A stretch of DNA of 64,000 bases from Roseitranquillus sp963709765 (lineage in GTDB: Bacteria; Pseudomonadota; Alphaproteobacteria; Rhodobacterales; Rhodobacteraceae), in assembly GCA_963709765.1 (NCBI GenBank), contig CAVPXL010000001.1, forward strand, positions 372,001 to 436,000, given 5' to 3'. The position numbers and the translations under genes are program-made. Shown here one piece after another: positions 34,528-43,082 of the stretch. Every line of letters starts with the position of its first letter. The first letter of the stretch is position 1. The notes under the pieces are model-generated. The model saw only the letters and a list, made by a program, of their open reading frames with translations. It was not told the DNA's origin and ran no database searches.

Positions 34528-36093
34528 TCACGACTTCTGGAACATGGCAAGCATCCGGCGCGTCACCAGAAAGCCGCCGACGATGTTGATCGACGCGATC
34601 AGGGTCGAAATCGCGGCCAGCAGGATCACCAGCCAGCTTGCCGAGCCGACCTGCAGGAGCGCGCCCACGATGATGATCCCCGAGATCGCGTTGGTGACCG
34701 CCATCAGCGGCGTGTGCAGCGAATGGCTGACGTTCCAGATCACCTGGAAGCCGATGAACACCGCGAGCACGAACACGATGAAGTGCTGCATGAAGCTTTC
34801 GGGCGCGTAGGCCCCCACCAGCAGCACCAGAAGCGCGCCGACGACCAGCATCGTGACCTGAGACCGCGTGGCCTTGCGGAAGGTCTCCTGCTCGGCGGCG
34901 CGACGCTCCGCGGGAGTCAGCTCCTTCGGCCTCGGCTTGGGTGGCGCCTTGGCAATCGCGGACACCTTCGGTTTGGGTGGTGGATACGTCACTTCGCCGC
35001 CATGGGTGACTGTGGCGCCGCGGATGACGTCGTCTTCCATGTTGTGGTTGACCGCGCCGTCCTTCTTGGGCGTCAGGTCGCTCAGCATGTGGCGGACGTT
35101 CGTGGCGTAGAGGGTCGAGGACTGGGTCGCCATGCGGCTGGGAAAGTCGGTGTAGCCCACGACCGTCACGCCATTGTCGGTCACGATCTTTTCGCCCGGA
35201 ACGGTCAGGTCGCAGTTGCCGCCCTGCTCGGCCGCGAGGTCGACGACCACGCTTCCGGGCTTCATCAGCTTGACCATCTCCTCGGGCCAGAGCTTGGGCG
35301 CGGGTCTTCCGGGGATGAGCGCGGTGGTGATGACGATGTCCACCTCGGGCGCCTGGCTGCGAAAGAGCTCCATCTCCTTCTCGATGAACTCGGGGGACGC
35401 GGGCTTGGCGTAGCCGCCCTCGCCCGAGCTGTCCTCGTCGAAGTCGAGCATCAGGAACTCGGCGCCCATGCTCTCGATCTGCTCGGCCACTTCGGGGCGC
35501 ACGTCGAAGGCGCGCACGATCGCGCCGAGGCTGACGGACGTCCCGATCGCCGAAAGACCCGCAACGCCGGCGCCGATGACCAGCACCTTGGCAGGCGGTA
35601 CCTTGCCCGCTGCCGTCACCTGCCCGGTGAAGAAGCGCGGGAAGTTGTTGCCCGCCTCCATCACCGCGCGATAGCCCGCGATGTTCGCCATCGAGCTCAG
35701 CGCGTCCATCTTCTGCGCGCGGCTGATGCGAGGCACCATGTCCATGGCGATGATCGTCGCGCCGGTTTCCCGGGCCCTGCCCAGAAGCTCTTCGTTCTGG
35801 CCCGGATAGAAGAACGAGATCAGCGTTTTGCCGCCGTTCAGACGCCCCAGCTCGTCATCGTCGGGAGGGCGGACCTTCACGATGACGTCGGCGCCTTCGA
35901 AAAGCGCCTCGGCGGATGACACGACCTCGACACCGGCCTCGCGATAGAGGTCGTCCGAGAAGCCCGCCTTTTCGCCGGCGCCGGCTTCCACGAAGCAGGA
36001 ATGCCCCAGCTTCTGCAATTCGCGCGCGCTGGCCGGCGTCATGGCGACGCGGGCCTCACCCTCAAACGTTTCCTTCGGTGCTCCGATTTTCAC
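34528..36093 (-). CDS. pntA: NAD(P) transhydrogenase subunit alpha
   Basis: This 521-residue single-chain alpha subunit has the NAD-binding domain I (MKIGAPKETFEGEARVAMTP, VLVIGAGVAGLSAIGTSVSL, RMATQSSTLYATNVRHML) followed by a Pro/Lys-rich linker (about residues 370-400) and four C-terminal membrane helices. Some alphaproteobacteria split this subunit into two genes; here it is fused. It is the first gene of pntAB. Confidence 0.96.
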   Translation of the reverse strand: MKIGAPKETFEGEARVAMTPASARELQKLGHSCFVEAGAGEKAGFSDDLYREAGVEVVSSAEALFEGADVIVKVRPPDDDELGRLNGGKTLISFFYPGQNEELLGRARETGATIIAMDMVPRISRAQKMDALSSMANIAGYRAVMEAGNNFPRFFTGQVTAAGKVPPAKVLVIGAGVAGLSAIGTSVSLGAIVRAFDVRPEVAEQIESMGAEFLMLDFDEDSSGEGGYAKPASPEFIEKEMELFRSQAPEVDIVITTALIPGRPAPKLWPEEMVKLMKPGSVVVDLAAEQGGNCDLTVPGEKIVTDNGVTVVGYTDFPSRMATQSSTLYATNVRHMLSDLTPKKDGAVNHNMEDDVIRGATVTHGGEVTYPPPKPKVSAIAKAPPKPRPKELTPAERRAAEQETFRKATRSQVTMLVVGALLVLLVGAYAPESFMQHFIVFVLAVFIGFQVIWNVSHSLHTPLMAVTNAISGIIIVGALLQVGSASWLVILLAAISTLIASINIVGGFLVTRRMLAMFQKS

Positions 36094-36200
36094 CCTGCCC
36101 CCCTCCGCCGCGTTCCGCGCCGCATGATCGCTCTTTTCAAGCCTGTCTTAGCTTGCGCAACATTCTTGCACAACATGCCGCTTGGAAGCACCTCCCCCTG

Positions 36201-36644
36201 TCAGAGCCATCGCCTTGTGCGACCGAACCATGCGGTCGCCTCGGCGGGGAAGGCAGAGAGTAGCCGCGCCTCCTCGTCGGCGATGAAGTGCCGCGAAATG
36301 ACGAGGACGAAGGCAGGCACTGCGATGATGACGAGGGCCGTGTCCCAGATCAGACCAGCCCCGCCCAGAAACATCGCATCGGCGAGGTAGATCGGGTTGC
36401 GCGTCCATCGATAGATGCCGCCGGTGATGAGGGACGTGGGGTCCCGGCGAGGAACGACGCTGGTGCGGACGCGTGCAAACTCGCGAAGCGCCGCCGCCAG
36501 CACCAGGACACCGCCAAGAACGAGCGCCCAGCCGAAAGCATCGCCACCCTTCGCGAACATCGGGAGCGGCACGGCCCGGTCCGTGGCCCAGAGGACGATC
36601 AGGAAGCCCGCCAGCCAGACCGGTGGCATGTCGATCTTGCGCAT
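36201..36644 (-). CDS. ICMT/phospholipid-type methyltransferase, integral membrane
   Basis: This 147-residue protein has about four membrane segments and the isoprenylcysteine methyltransferase-like C-terminal signature GGIYRWTRNPIYLADAMFLG followed by FIADEEARLLSAFP, which binds S-adenosylmethionine. The acceptor is unknown; bacterial members act on lipids or small molecules. The ATG at 36644 gives MRKIDMPPVWLAG. It is divergent from kynU across 84 bases. Confidence 0.85.
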   Translation of the reverse strand: MRKIDMPPVWLAGFLIVLWATDRAVPLPMFAKGGDAFGWALVLGGVLVLAAALREFARVRTSVVPRRDPTSLITGGIYRWTRNPIYLADAMFLGGAGLIWDTALVIIAVPAFVLVISRHFIADEEARLLSAFPAEATAWFGRTRRWL

Positions 36645-36728
36645 TCGGCCCCCGTTTCGCCTGCCAGTCCGCACCGTCAAGGTCGAGTGGTTCTTGACCA
36701 CCGATCGCGGTGTGGAGACAAGGACCCC

Positions 36729-37922
36729 ATGACCGATTTCCGACGCACGCGCGACCGTTTTCACCTGCCCGAGGGCGTTATCTACCTCGACGGCAATTCG
36801 CTTGGCCCGCTGCCGGCGGCCGTGCACGACCGGCTCGGCGCGATGTTGCGCGACGAATGGGGGGAAATGCTGATCGGCGGCTGGAACAAGGCCGGCTGGA
36901 TGGATGCCCCGCGCCGGGTCGGCGATCGCATCGGGCGCCTGATCGGAGCCGAGCCGGAGCATGTGGTCATGGGCGACACGCTCTCGGTCAAAGTTTTCCA
37001 GGCGCTGGCCGCCGCGCTCAGGATGCGGCCCGAGCGGCGGGTCATCCTGAGCGATACGGGGAACTTCCCCTCGGACCTCTACATGGCGCAGGGGCTGGTC
37101 GGGCTCCTCGGGCAGGGATTCGAACTGCGGACCGTTGCACCCGAAGAGGTCGAGGCCGCCATCGAGACCGACATCGCAGTCGTCATGCTCACGGAGGTAG
37201 ACTACCGCACCGGTCGCCTGCACGACATGAAGCATCTCACGCAGGTCGCGCACGCTGCGGGCGCGCTGATCGTCTGGGATCTGGCCCATTCGGCCGGCGC
37301 CCTGCCTGTCGACGTGGCGAGCGCCGGAGCCGATTTTGCGGTGGGCTGCACCTACAAGTATCTCAATGGCGGCCCCGGTGCTCCTGCGTTCATCTATGTG
37401 GCGCCACGCCATGCCGCCGTGGCCGAACCCGCGCTGGCGGGCTGGCTCGGGCACGAGGCGCCCTTCGCCTTCGACCCCGATTACCGACCCGGCGCGGGGA
37501 TCGACCGGATGCGTGTCGGCACGCCGCCGATCCTGCAGCTTGTCGCGCTCGATGTGGCGCTGGATGCCTGGGACGATGTCGACATGCAGGACTTGCGGGC
37601 CCGCTCGATCGAGTTGCAGGAGGTCTTCGTGACCGAGGTCGAAGCGCGCTGCCCCGATCTGACCTTCGCCTCGCCACGCGATCCGGCTCGCCGCGGCAGC
37701 CAGGTCTCGTTCCGTCACCCCGAGGGCTACGCAATCATGCAGGCCCTCATCGCCGCCGGAGTGATCGGAGATTTCCGGGCACCCGATATCCTGCGCTTCG
37801 GGTTCACGCCGCTCTACCTGGGCGAGGCCGAAGTGCGCAAGGCGGCTGAGATCCTCGCTGACATCATGGACCGGAGCCTGTGGGACAACGACGCCTTCAA
37901 GGTCCGCGCGGCCGTGACATGA
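36729..37922 (+). CDS. kynU: Kynureninase
   Basis: This 397-residue PLP enzyme cleaves kynurenine to anthranilate and alanine in tryptophan catabolism. It starts MTDFRRTRDRFHLPEGVIYL with DGNSLGPLP, the usual opening. The PLP-contacting IVWDLAHSAGALPVD and the Schiff-base lysine in GCTYKYLNGGPGAPAF are present, and the C-terminal RFGFTPLYLGEAEV is typical. The open frame continues upstream, but the ATG at 36729 is the family start. Its stop overlaps the GNAT gene start (ATGA). No other kyn genes are in the window. Confidence 0.94.
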   Translation: MTDFRRTRDRFHLPEGVIYLDGNSLGPLPAAVHDRLGAMLRDEWGEMLIGGWNKAGWMDAPRRVGDRIGRLIGAEPEHVVMGDTLSVKVFQALAAALRMRPERRVILSDTGNFPSDLYMAQGLVGLLGQGFELRTVAPEEVEAAIETDIAVVMLTEVDYRTGRLHDMKHLTQVAHAAGALIVWDLAHSAGALPVDVASAGADFAVGCTYKYLNGGPGAPAFIYVAPRHAAVAEPALAGWLGHEAPFAFDPDYRPGAGIDRMRVGTPPILQLVALDVALDAWDDVDMQDLRARSIELQEVFVTEVEARCPDLTFASPRDPARRGSQVSFRHPEGYAIMQALIAAGVIGDFRAPDILRFGFTPLYLGEAEVRKAAEILADIMDRSLWDNDAFKVRAAVT

Positions 37923-38389
37923 GCACGCTGACCCTGCGGCGGATGCGGTCGGGAGAGGAGTTGCGGCTCTACGAGGTGCTGCGTGCCGCCGTGCTGAAAG
38001 GCGCGGTCGGCGATTACGACGAGGCCCAGCGCCGGGCCTGGGCTCCGAACCGGCCGGCGGTCAGCTGGCCCGACAGGTTGCGGGCCCAGCATTGCTTCAT
38101 CGCCGACGACGGCAAGCGGATCCTGGGATTCATGGCCGTAAGCCCGGAAGGTCACCTCGACCTTGCCTTCGTCGCGCCCGAAGCGTCCGGCTGCGGCATC
38201 GGCAGCCAGCTTCTGGCGCGGGTCGAGAACGAGATGCGCCTGTCGGACATTTTCGAGATGACCTGCGCCGCCAGCACCGGCCTGCGCCGACTGCTGGAGC
38301 GCCGCGGGTGGGAGGCGCTTCGCGAAGAGACGGTGCATATCGGTGGTGCTGCGCTCCGCCGGACCCGAATGCGAAAGCGCCTCGACTGA
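37919..38389 (+). CDS. GNAT family N-acetyltransferase
   Basis: This 156-residue protein has the GNAT acetyl-CoA binding motif A as LAFVAPEASGCGIGSQLLAR and a following strand/helix (DIFEMTCAASTGLRRLLERR, GWEALREE). The substrate is unknown. Its start overlaps kynU as ATGA, suggesting translational coupling with kynureninase. It ends MRKRLD within a palindrome shared with the convergent gene. Confidence 0.85.
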   Translation: MSTLTLRRMRSGEELRLYEVLRAAVLKGAVGDYDEAQRRAWAPNRPAVSWPDRLRAQHCFIADDGKRILGFMAVSPEGHLDLAFVAPEASGCGIGSQLLARVENEMRLSDIFEMTCAASTGLRRLLERRGWEALREETVHIGGAALRRTRMRKRLD

Positions 38390-38400
38390 TTTCAGTCGAG
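38381..38400. terminator. Perfect 20-bp palindrome containing both convergent stop codons
   Basis: CTCGACTGATTTCAGTCGAG is self-complementary except for its central bases, giving an 8-bp stem with the tetraloop ATTT on either strand. It contains the TGA of the GNAT gene (38387-38389) and the TGA of the minus-strand isomerase gene (38392-38394), so both proteins end in RLD. It has no clear T-run but may slow transcription in both directions. Confidence 0.55.
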
Positions 38401-39075
38401 CCGGGCCGGATAGTCCGAGACCAGCAATCGGTAGGGCGCTTCGTCCTCCTCGATCGAGGAGAAGCGGCCGATGGGGTCGCGGAACACGTTGTCGGTCTCG
38501 TCATCGTTCACGGTCGAAACCTCGCCAATCAGCACGTCGCCGCCTTCGCCCCAGAAGGCATGCCAGTCGCCCGGCATCAGCGTCACGCTTTCACCCGGCG
38601 CCAACCGCAGCACCTCGCCTGCCGTGAACGCCCGCTCCGCGCCGTCGCATCGGACTGTCCCGCCGGGGCGCTCGTCGAAGTTCCCGGCATCGTCGGACCC
38701 GTGAAGCTGCACGGCGAGCGTCGCGCCGCCGCGGTTGATGATGTCCTCGGCCTTGATGACATGTGTGTGCATCGGCGAGAGCTGATCGTGACGTGAGATC
38801 AGCAGCTTTTCAGCGTAGCACATGCCGCCTCCGCGCCGCAGGTCGGCCAGCTCGCCATTGCGCAGGGTGAAAAGCGACAGGCCCATCCGGTCGAAGTCGC
38901 CTGCGCCGTAATCCGTGATGTCCCACCCCAGGCGCGCCGTCGCGATTCGGGTTCCGCGCGCCCGCGCGACCATCTCCTCGGGGCTCCAGTACGCGAAGGG
39001 CGGCAGAACCTGGCCATGTCGGAGGATCAGCTCTTCGGCTGTGCGAATGATGTCGTTGACGCGAGATCGTTTCAC
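38392..39075 (-). CDS. D-lyxose/D-mannose isomerase-like cupin enzyme
   Basis: This 227-residue cupin protein matches the pattern of bacterial D-lyxose isomerases (YdaE type). Seen in order are LPPFAYWSPEEMV, ARLGWDITDYGAGDFDRMGL, LFTLRNG, YAEKLLISRHDQLSPMHTH with the metal-ligand HTHVIKAEDIINRGG, then GESVTLMPGDWHAFWGE and EVSTVNDDETDNVFRDPIGR. The start is taken as GTG at 39075, with GAGG 5 bases upstream; an in-frame start at 39123 has no such site. The enzyme would interconvert D-lyxose and D-xylulose or D-mannose and D-fructose. No sugar transporter genes are adjacent. Confidence 0.85.
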   Translation of the reverse strand: MKRSRVNDIIRTAEELILRHGQVLPPFAYWSPEEMVARARGTRIATARLGWDITDYGAGDFDRMGLSLFTLRNGELADLRRGGGMCYAEKLLISRHDQLSPMHTHVIKAEDIINRGGATLAVQLHGSDDAGNFDERPGGTVRCDGAERAFTAGEVLRLAPGESVTLMPGDWHAFWGEGGDVLIGEVSTVNDDETDNVFRDPIGRFSSIEEDEAPYRLLVSDYPARLD

Positions 39076-39082
39076 CTGGGCC

Positions 39083-39214
39083 TCATTGGGCAGGGGGCGC
39101 ACTTTGAACGAGGGGCGGCGCATCCCAGAACAGTCCGATCGCCAGAAGCACCGCTGCGATGGCCACGGCGATCAGGACGAGCGTCCGATGTCTGGTCCCC
39201 GGCGCCAACCTCAT
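39083..39214 (-). CDS. 43-residue single-helix membrane peptide
   Basis: This short gene encodes a basic N-terminus (MRLAPGTRHR), one hydrophobic helix (TLVLIAVAIAAVLLAIGLFW) and a Pro-rich tail (DAPPLVQSAPPAQ). Its ATG overlaps the stop of the upstream C26 hydrolase gene as ATGA and its stop lies 7 bases before the isomerase start, so it fits an operon of three. Function is unknown. The coupling and the clean membrane-peptide composition support it; the short length keeps the confidence moderate. Confidence 0.6.
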   Translation of the reverse strand: MRLAPGTRHRTLVLIAVAIAAVLLAIGLFWDAPPLVQSAPPAQ

Positions 39215-39987
39215 GCCGACCTCAGATGCGGAGCAAGCCGGTCGCGCGCCCAGGCACGGCAGGCCTGCCCGAAAGCCTCGAAGAGCGGACGCGAGACGGG
39301 GTCGGTGCTGGCGCGCCATTCTGGATGCCACTGGACCGCCAGCGCAAAGCCCGGGGCACCGTCGATAAAGATCGCCTCGGGCGTGTCATCATCGGCGCGC
39401 CCGTCGATCACGATCCGCCGGCCCGGCTCGATAATCCCCTGACCGTGGAGCGTGTTCGTCATCACCTGGCGGGCGCCGAGCAGTCGATGAAACGGGCCGT
39501 CCTCGGCGAAGGTCACTGCATGGCGAATCGCGAACTTCTCCTCGAGTGTTCCGTCGGGCGGCATGCGGTGGTTCATGCGCCCAGGAAGGTCACGAATCTC
39601 CGGGTGGAGGGTTCCGCCCATCGCCACATTCACCTCCTGAAAGCCACGACAGATGCCGAGGATCGGCTGGCCGCGCTCAACGCAGGCACGCACCAGCGGC
39701 AGTGCGAGGCCGTCGCGCTGGCGATCAAAAGCGCCATGCGCCTCCGTCGGGGCGTGACCGTATTCCTCTGGATGCACGTTGGGCCGACCGCCCGGCAACA
39801 GGAAACCGTGACAGGTCGCCATCAATTCCTCGACACCGACATATCGCGGGTCGGCCGGGACAATCAGGGGAATCCCGCCGGAAACCTGCGCCACGGCCTC
39901 GGACATCATCGTACCCCCGGAATGCGCCGGGTACTGATCGTTGATCAGTTGGCTGTTACCGAGAATGCCGATGACAGGTCGTCTCAT
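39211..39987 (-). CDS. Gamma-glutamyl-gamma-aminobutyrate hydrolase family protein (peptidase C26)
   Basis: This 258-residue class I glutamine amidotransferase-like protein has the nucleophile elbow PILGICRGFQEVNVAMGG (Cys in GICRG) and the catalytic His/Glu in AVQWHPEW. The N-terminus MRRPVIGILGNS and the loop FLLPGGRPNVHPEEYG are typical of PuuD-like hydrolases that split gamma-glutamylated amines. The ATG at 39987 follows AGGA; an upstream TTG is less likely. Polyamine or related catabolism is inferred from the family only, as no puu partners are adjacent. Confidence 0.88.
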   Translation of the reverse strand: MRRPVIGILGNSQLINDQYPAHSGGTMMSEAVAQVSGGIPLIVPADPRYVGVEELMATCHGFLLPGGRPNVHPEEYGHAPTEAHGAFDRQRDGLALPLVRACVERGQPILGICRGFQEVNVAMGGTLHPEIRDLPGRMNHRMPPDGTLEEKFAIRHAVTFAEDGPFHRLLGARQVMTNTLHGQGIIEPGRRIVIDGRADDDTPEAIFIDGAPGFALAVQWHPEWRASTDPVSRPLFEAFGQACRAWARDRLAPHLRSA

Positions 39988-40083
39988 CAGGTCCTGCAAG
40001 CTTCGGGTTGCCCTACGATATAGGGCACGCGCTCAAGGGCAACAGCCGAGGTGCCGCCCTCCTTCGGTCGAGCGACACCCGCC

Positions 40084-40506
40084 TCAGGCCTCGGCGGTCA
40101 GGCCCGCGGCCTCGATCCCGGCCTTGGCCGCCTCGGCATCGTTGTCCGAGGTGTCGCCGGTAACGCCGACGGCGCCGATCACCGCGCCCGCCTCGTCCCG
40201 CACCAGCACCCCACCGGGCACGGGCACGACCTGGCCGCCGAATGCGCCGTTCATCGCGGCCATGAAGTAAGGCTGCTGCTCGGCCCGCGCCATTTGCGCG
40301 CTGCCCGGCATCCCCATCATCACGGCGCCGTAGGCCTTGCCGTTGGCGATGGCGAAACGACCCGGGGAAGCGCCGTCCTGACGCTCGAAGGCCAGCGGAT
40401 GACCTCCGGCGTCGAGAACGATAACCGAGAGCGGCTTGAGGCCCATCTCGCCGCCACGGGCAAGCGCCGCGGATATGATCGTGCGGGCGCGCTCAATCGT
40501 GAGCAT
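40084..40506 (-). CDS. GlcG/HbpS (DUF336) family protein
   Basis: This 140-residue protein begins MLTIERARTIISAALARGGE and has the DUF336 pattern: VIVLDAGGHPLAFERQDGA, a central Ala/Met-rich helix and VVPVPGGVLVRDEAG followed by GAVGVTGDTSDNDAEAA. The start is preceded by AGGAG. It lies 40 bases downstream of malate synthase G on the same strand. GlcG-like genes accompany glycolate-use genes in other bacteria, so a role near glyoxylate metabolism is plausible though its chemistry is unknown. Confidence 0.88.
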   Translation of the reverse strand: MLTIERARTIISAALARGGEMGLKPLSVIVLDAGGHPLAFERQDGASPGRFAIANGKAYGAVMMGMPGSAQMARAEQQPYFMAAMNGAFGGQVVPVPGGVLVRDEAGAVIGAVGVTGDTSDNDAEAAKAGIEAAGLTAEA

Positions 40507-40546
40507 GTGCAATCTCCTGCAAATGGAGGGATGGGCCAACTCGCGT

Positions 40547-42706
40547 TCAGCCCTGTGCTTTCAGTTCCTGTCGACGGGCATGGAGAACCGGCTCGGTATA
40601 GCCCGACGGTTGCTCGCGCCCCTTGAAGACCAGGTCGCACGCCGCCTTGAACGCCACCGTGTCATAGCCGGGCGCCATCGGGCGGTAGAGGGGATCGTCC
40701 TCGTTCTGGCGATCGACCACGGCGGCCATCTTCTTCATGGCCTCTAGGGCCCGGTCCTCGGTGATGACGCCGTGATGGAGCCAGTTGGCCATCGCCTGGC
40801 TCGAGATCCGGCAGGTGGCGCGGTCCTCCATCAGGCCCACGTCATTGATGTCGGGCACCTTCGAGCAGCCGACCCCCTGATCGACCCAGCGGACCACGTA
40901 ACCGAGGATGCCTTGCGCGTTGTTCTCGATTTCGTCGCGGATCTCGTCTTCTGACCAGTTCTTGCCCTCGGCCAGCGGAATCGTCAGCAGATCATCCAGG
41001 CTGGCGCGCGGGCCGCCCCCGGCGATCTCCTCCTGTCGCGCCGCCACGTCGATCTGGTGATAATGAAGGGCGTGGAGCGTCGCGGCGGTGGGAGACGGAA
41101 CCCAGGCACAATTCGCGCCGGCCTGGGGATGAGCGATCTTCTGCTCGATCATGTCGGCCATCAGGTCGGGCATGGCCCACATGCCCTTGCCGATCTGGGC
41201 CTTGCCGCGCAGTCCGCAGGCGAGGCCGACGTCGACGTTGCGATCTTCGTAGGCCTTGATCCAGGCGGAGTTCTTCATCTCGCCCTTTCGGATCATCGGC
41301 CCCGCTTCCATCGACGTGTGGATCTCGTCGCCGGTGCGGTCGAGAAAGCCGGTGTTGATGAACGCCACCCGATGCCTGGCCGCGCGGATGCATTCCTTGA
41401 GGTTGACCGACGTGCGCCGCTCCTCATCCATGATGCCGAGCTTCACGGTGTATTGCGGCAGGCCCAACGCCTTTTCGACGCGGCTGAATATCTCGTCAGC
41501 GAAGGCGACTTCGTCCGGGCCGTGCATCTTCGGCTTCACGACATAGATCGAGGCATGGGTGGAGTTGCGTGCGCCGTCGGTCTTTTTCAGGTCGTGCATG
41601 GCGATGAGCGTGGTGATCATCGCATCCATCAGACCTTCGAACACTTCGTGTCCATCGGCATCGAGGATGGCCGGGTTCGTCATCAGATGGCCAACGTTGC
41701 GCACCAGCATGAGTGCCCGACCCTTGAGGCGCACGTCGCCGTCGGGGCCCTCCACGACGATGTCGTCGTTCAGCCGGCGGGTCATGGTGCGGCCGCCCTT
41801 GGAGAGCTCTTCGGAAAGGTCGCCCTTCATCAGGCCGAGCCAGTTGCGATATGCAGCGGTCTTGTCCGGTCCGTCGACGCACGCGACCGAATCCTCGCAA
41901 TCCATGATGACGCTGATCGCTGATTCCAAACGGACGTCGGCGAGTCCCGACGGATCATCGCGGCCGATCTGATGATCCCGATCTATGACAAGTTCGACAT
42001 GAAGGCCGTTGTTTTTCAGGAATATGCGCTCGGGCGTATCAATCTCTCCGATATGGCCCACATATTGCGAAGGATCCTGAAGCGCGACGATGCCGCCATC
42101 GTTCTGGACGCCGACCAGCCCATCGGTGCCGATGCGATACCCGGTCAGCTCGGCGTGAGTGGCGGCCTCCAGAGGGACCGCCTCGTCGAGGAACGTCTTT
42201 GCACGTTCGATCACGCGAGCCCCGCGGGCTGCATCATAGCTGTCGCCCGAAGGAAGATCGCCCAGCGCGTCGGTGCCGTAGACCGCGTCGTAGAGCGACC
42301 CCCAGCGGGCGTTCGCGGCGTTGAGCGCGTAGCGGGCATTGGTGATCGGCACAACGAGTTGTGGCCCCGCGACTGACGCTATCTCGGGATCGGAATTGCA
42401 GGTCTCAATCTCGAAATCAGCGCCTTCCGGCACCAGGTAACCGATCTCATCCAGGAAGGCGCGGTATTCGTCGGGCTCGATCGCCTTGCCGCGCCGCTCG
42501 CGATGCCAGGCGTCGATTCGGTCCTGGGTCTTCTCGCGAACGGACAGCAGGTCGTGATTGCGCGGTGTCAGATCACTCACGAGAGCCTTAAAGCCGGACC
42601 AGAAGTCCTCGACCGAAACGCCCGTGCCGGGCAGCGCCTCGGTTTCGAGAAACTCCGCCAGCTCCGGTGCGACCTGCAACCCGTTGCGTTCGACCCGCTC
42701 CGTCAT
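40547..42706 (-). CDS. glcB: Malate synthase G
   Basis: This 719-residue enzyme condenses glyoxylate with acetyl-CoA to give malate, serving glycolate use or the glyoxylate cycle. The length fits the G isoform. Typical blocks are MDCEDSVACVDGPDKTAAYR, SIYVVKPKMHGPDEVAFADE, LGIMDEERRTSVNLKECIRA, GFLDRTGDEIHTSMEAGPM and GANCAWVPSPTAATLHALHY. The ATG at 42706, with AGGAG upstream, starts MTERVERNGLQVAPELAEF. It heads a two-gene unit with the GlcG-like gene. Confidence 0.96.
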   Translation of the reverse strand: MTERVERNGLQVAPELAEFLETEALPGTGVSVEDFWSGFKALVSDLTPRNHDLLSVREKTQDRIDAWHRERRGKAIEPDEYRAFLDEIGYLVPEGADFEIETCNSDPEIASVAGPQLVVPITNARYALNAANARWGSLYDAVYGTDALGDLPSGDSYDAARGARVIERAKTFLDEAVPLEAATHAELTGYRIGTDGLVGVQNDGGIVALQDPSQYVGHIGEIDTPERIFLKNNGLHVELVIDRDHQIGRDDPSGLADVRLESAISVIMDCEDSVACVDGPDKTAAYRNWLGLMKGDLSEELSKGGRTMTRRLNDDIVVEGPDGDVRLKGRALMLVRNVGHLMTNPAILDADGHEVFEGLMDAMITTLIAMHDLKKTDGARNSTHASIYVVKPKMHGPDEVAFADEIFSRVEKALGLPQYTVKLGIMDEERRTSVNLKECIRAARHRVAFINTGFLDRTGDEIHTSMEAGPMIRKGEMKNSAWIKAYEDRNVDVGLACGLRGKAQIGKGMWAMPDLMADMIEQKIAHPQAGANCAWVPSPTAATLHALHYHQIDVAARQEEIAGGGPRASLDDLLTIPLAEGKNWSEDEIRDEIENNAQGILGYVVRWVDQGVGCSKVPDINDVGLMEDRATCRISSQAMANWLHHGVITEDRALEAMKKMAAVVDRQNEDDPLYRPMAPGYDTVAFKAACDLVFKGREQPSGYTEPVLHARRQELKAQG

Positions 42707-42787
42707 ATGCCCGCTCCTCCACAGCAACCCAACCCGGTGGGTGATAGCGGAAAGGCTTTCCTGAACGCAACGGGGGCCGTTAACGAC

Positions 42788-42976
42788 TTATTGTGTCTCC
42801 GTCACCACGCCTGCAGCGTCGTCTGCCTCGGCGTCGGGCTCATTGCCGGAAAAGACAACGTAGATTGCCAGCAATGCCAGGATGAGTAGAGCCCCTATGA
42901 CAACGCCGCCCATACCGAACAATGGTGCCTTGTGGCGCTTTTTCTGCGTCTTTAGGTTGGTGTTAGGTGCGGACAT
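42788..42976 (-). CDS. Small single-helix membrane protein
   Basis: This 62-residue protein has a basic N-terminus (LKTQKKRHKAP), one hydrophobic helix (GGVVIGALLILALLAIYVVF) and an acidic tail (NEPDAEADDAAGVVTETQ), so the N-terminus should be cytoplasmic and the tail periplasmic. AGGAG-like bases (GAGGAGAG) precede the ATG. I do not recognise a family. It is divergent from pepN and lies 81 bases upstream of glcB on the same strand. Confidence 0.75.
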   Translation of the reverse strand: MSAPNTNLKTQKKRHKAPLFGMGGVVIGALLILALLAIYVVFSGNEPDAEADDAAGVVTETQ

Positions 42977-43082
42977 GAGTTCTCTCCTCGTCTGAATACA
43001 CGCGCAGGTTGCATGCGTCTGGTTGCTTGGTTAACGTCCACCTCCGCTCTATGGATCAAAATCAACGAGAACAGGGGGAAGC

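Noticed and set aside
39943..39957. Inverted repeat CTGATC-GTT-GATCAG
   Set aside because: It lies within the coding part of the C26 hydrolase gene, in a conserved segment (SQLINDQYP), so it is explained by the protein sequence.
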